NCBI GenBank assembly: GCA_009697485.1
Contig: SICY01000056.1
Coordinates: forward strand, 1 to 6,148
DNA from: Nitrosarchaeum sp.
Lineage (GTDB): Archaea; Thermoproteota; Nitrososphaeria; Nitrososphaerales; Nitrosopumilaceae
Direction: 5' to 3'
DNA: 6,148 nt
In this document: in pieces, positions 6,101-6,148 of the stretch
Numbering within the stretch: position 1 is the first letter of the stretch
Layout of the letters: each line of letters opens with the position of its first letter
The notes under the pieces: generated by a model
Databases searched by the model: none
Seen by the model: only the letters and a program-made list of their open reading frames with translations
What the model was told of the DNA's origin: nothing
Program-made: the position numbers and the translations under genes

Positions 6101-6107
6101 TTTAAAT
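6101..6107 (+). promoter_or_regulatory. candidate TATA box of a rightward gene
   Basis: TTTAAAT, inside the self-complementary ATTTAAAT at 6100-6107, lies 36 bases before the ATG at 6137. Start of transcription would be near 6131, 6 bases before that ATG. Because the box is palindromic it could also be read leftward, but it is too far from purB for that. Confidence 0.3.
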
Positions 6108-6115
6108 TGGCTTGA

Positions 6116-6129
6116 GGTAAAATTTTACC
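6116..6129. repeat. perfect 14-base palindrome, possible operator
   Basis: GGTAAAATTTTACC is fully self-complementary, with G/C-capped ends and an AT core. It sits between the divergent purB promoter and the putative rightward start, covering roughly -15 to -2 of the predicted rightward transcript and about 57-70 bases upstream of purB. This is a position where a dimeric winged-helix or ribbon-helix-helix regulator could block the rightward gene. Function is inferred from symmetry and place only. Confidence 0.4.
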
Positions 6130-6136
6130 ATTCCTT

Positions 6137-6148
6137 ATGTCTGCTGTA
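6137..6148 (+). CDS. possible first codons of a divergent gene, cut by the window end
   Basis: ATG TCT GCT GTA (Met-Ser-Ala-Val) occupies the last 12 bases. The support is a TATA-like box at 6101-6107 with fitting spacing and the divergent layout with purB. Four codons cannot be identified, and the ATG may be chance. Confidence 0.3.

Noticed and set aside
1..6148. CRISPR array, insertion sequence, phage or defence island
   Set aside because: No spaced direct repeats, transposase, integrase or terminal inverted repeats; nearly all the DNA is covered by housekeeping genes.

Overview
The window most likely comes from an ammonia-oxidising archaeon of the Nitrosopumilus type (Thaumarchaeota/Nitrososphaerota). 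It is strongly AT-rich. The first gene ends in an 'IPDWVKNNAGWW...' module that I know from thaumarchaeal secreted proteins. The valyl-tRNA synthetase and adenylosuccinate lyase look archaeal. There are no Shine-Dalgarno sequences, and most first genes of a transcription unit have a TATA-like box about 30 bases before the start codon, as expected for leaderless archaeal mRNAs. The lineage call is inference; no 16S rRNA or other decisive marker is present.

Layout. Bases 1-354 (+) hold the 3' part of a probable extracellular protein cut by the window edge. It converges, with a 7-base gap, on a minus-strand pair: a pterin synthase of the QueD type (2691-3506) followed 7 bases later by valS (362-2683). 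These two are probably one operon driven by the TATA box at 3531-3538. Upstream on the same strand, but behind a T-run and a separate promoter, is a small pterin-4a-carbinolamine dehydratase (3587-3865). An 84-100-base divergent promoter region separates it from a plus-strand, stand-alone asparagine-synthetase-type ATPase (3959-4705). The 3' end of that gene overlaps by 8 bases the 3' end of minus-strand purB (4698-6059), which uses a TTG start. The last 89 bases are a second divergent promoter region with a perfect 14-base palindrome and what may be the first four codons of a rightward gene.

How the genes relate. This is mainly housekeeping: tRNA charging (ValS), a deazaguanine precursor for tRNA modification (QueD-type enzyme, probably for archaeosine), pterin recycling (PCD), purine synthesis (PurB) and an amide-forming or adenylating enzyme (AsnB-like). 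There is no mobile element, CRISPR array, RNA gene or obvious defence island. The most unusual item is the N-terminal ~110 residues of the QueD-type protein, whose predicted strand/helix order and E...D...E-x-(K replaced by I) pattern look like a degenerate PD-(D/E)XK nuclease fold joined to a pterin enzyme. The second is the lone AsnB ATPase domain, which has no glutaminase half and has Asn where AsnB enzymes normally have a conserved Glu.
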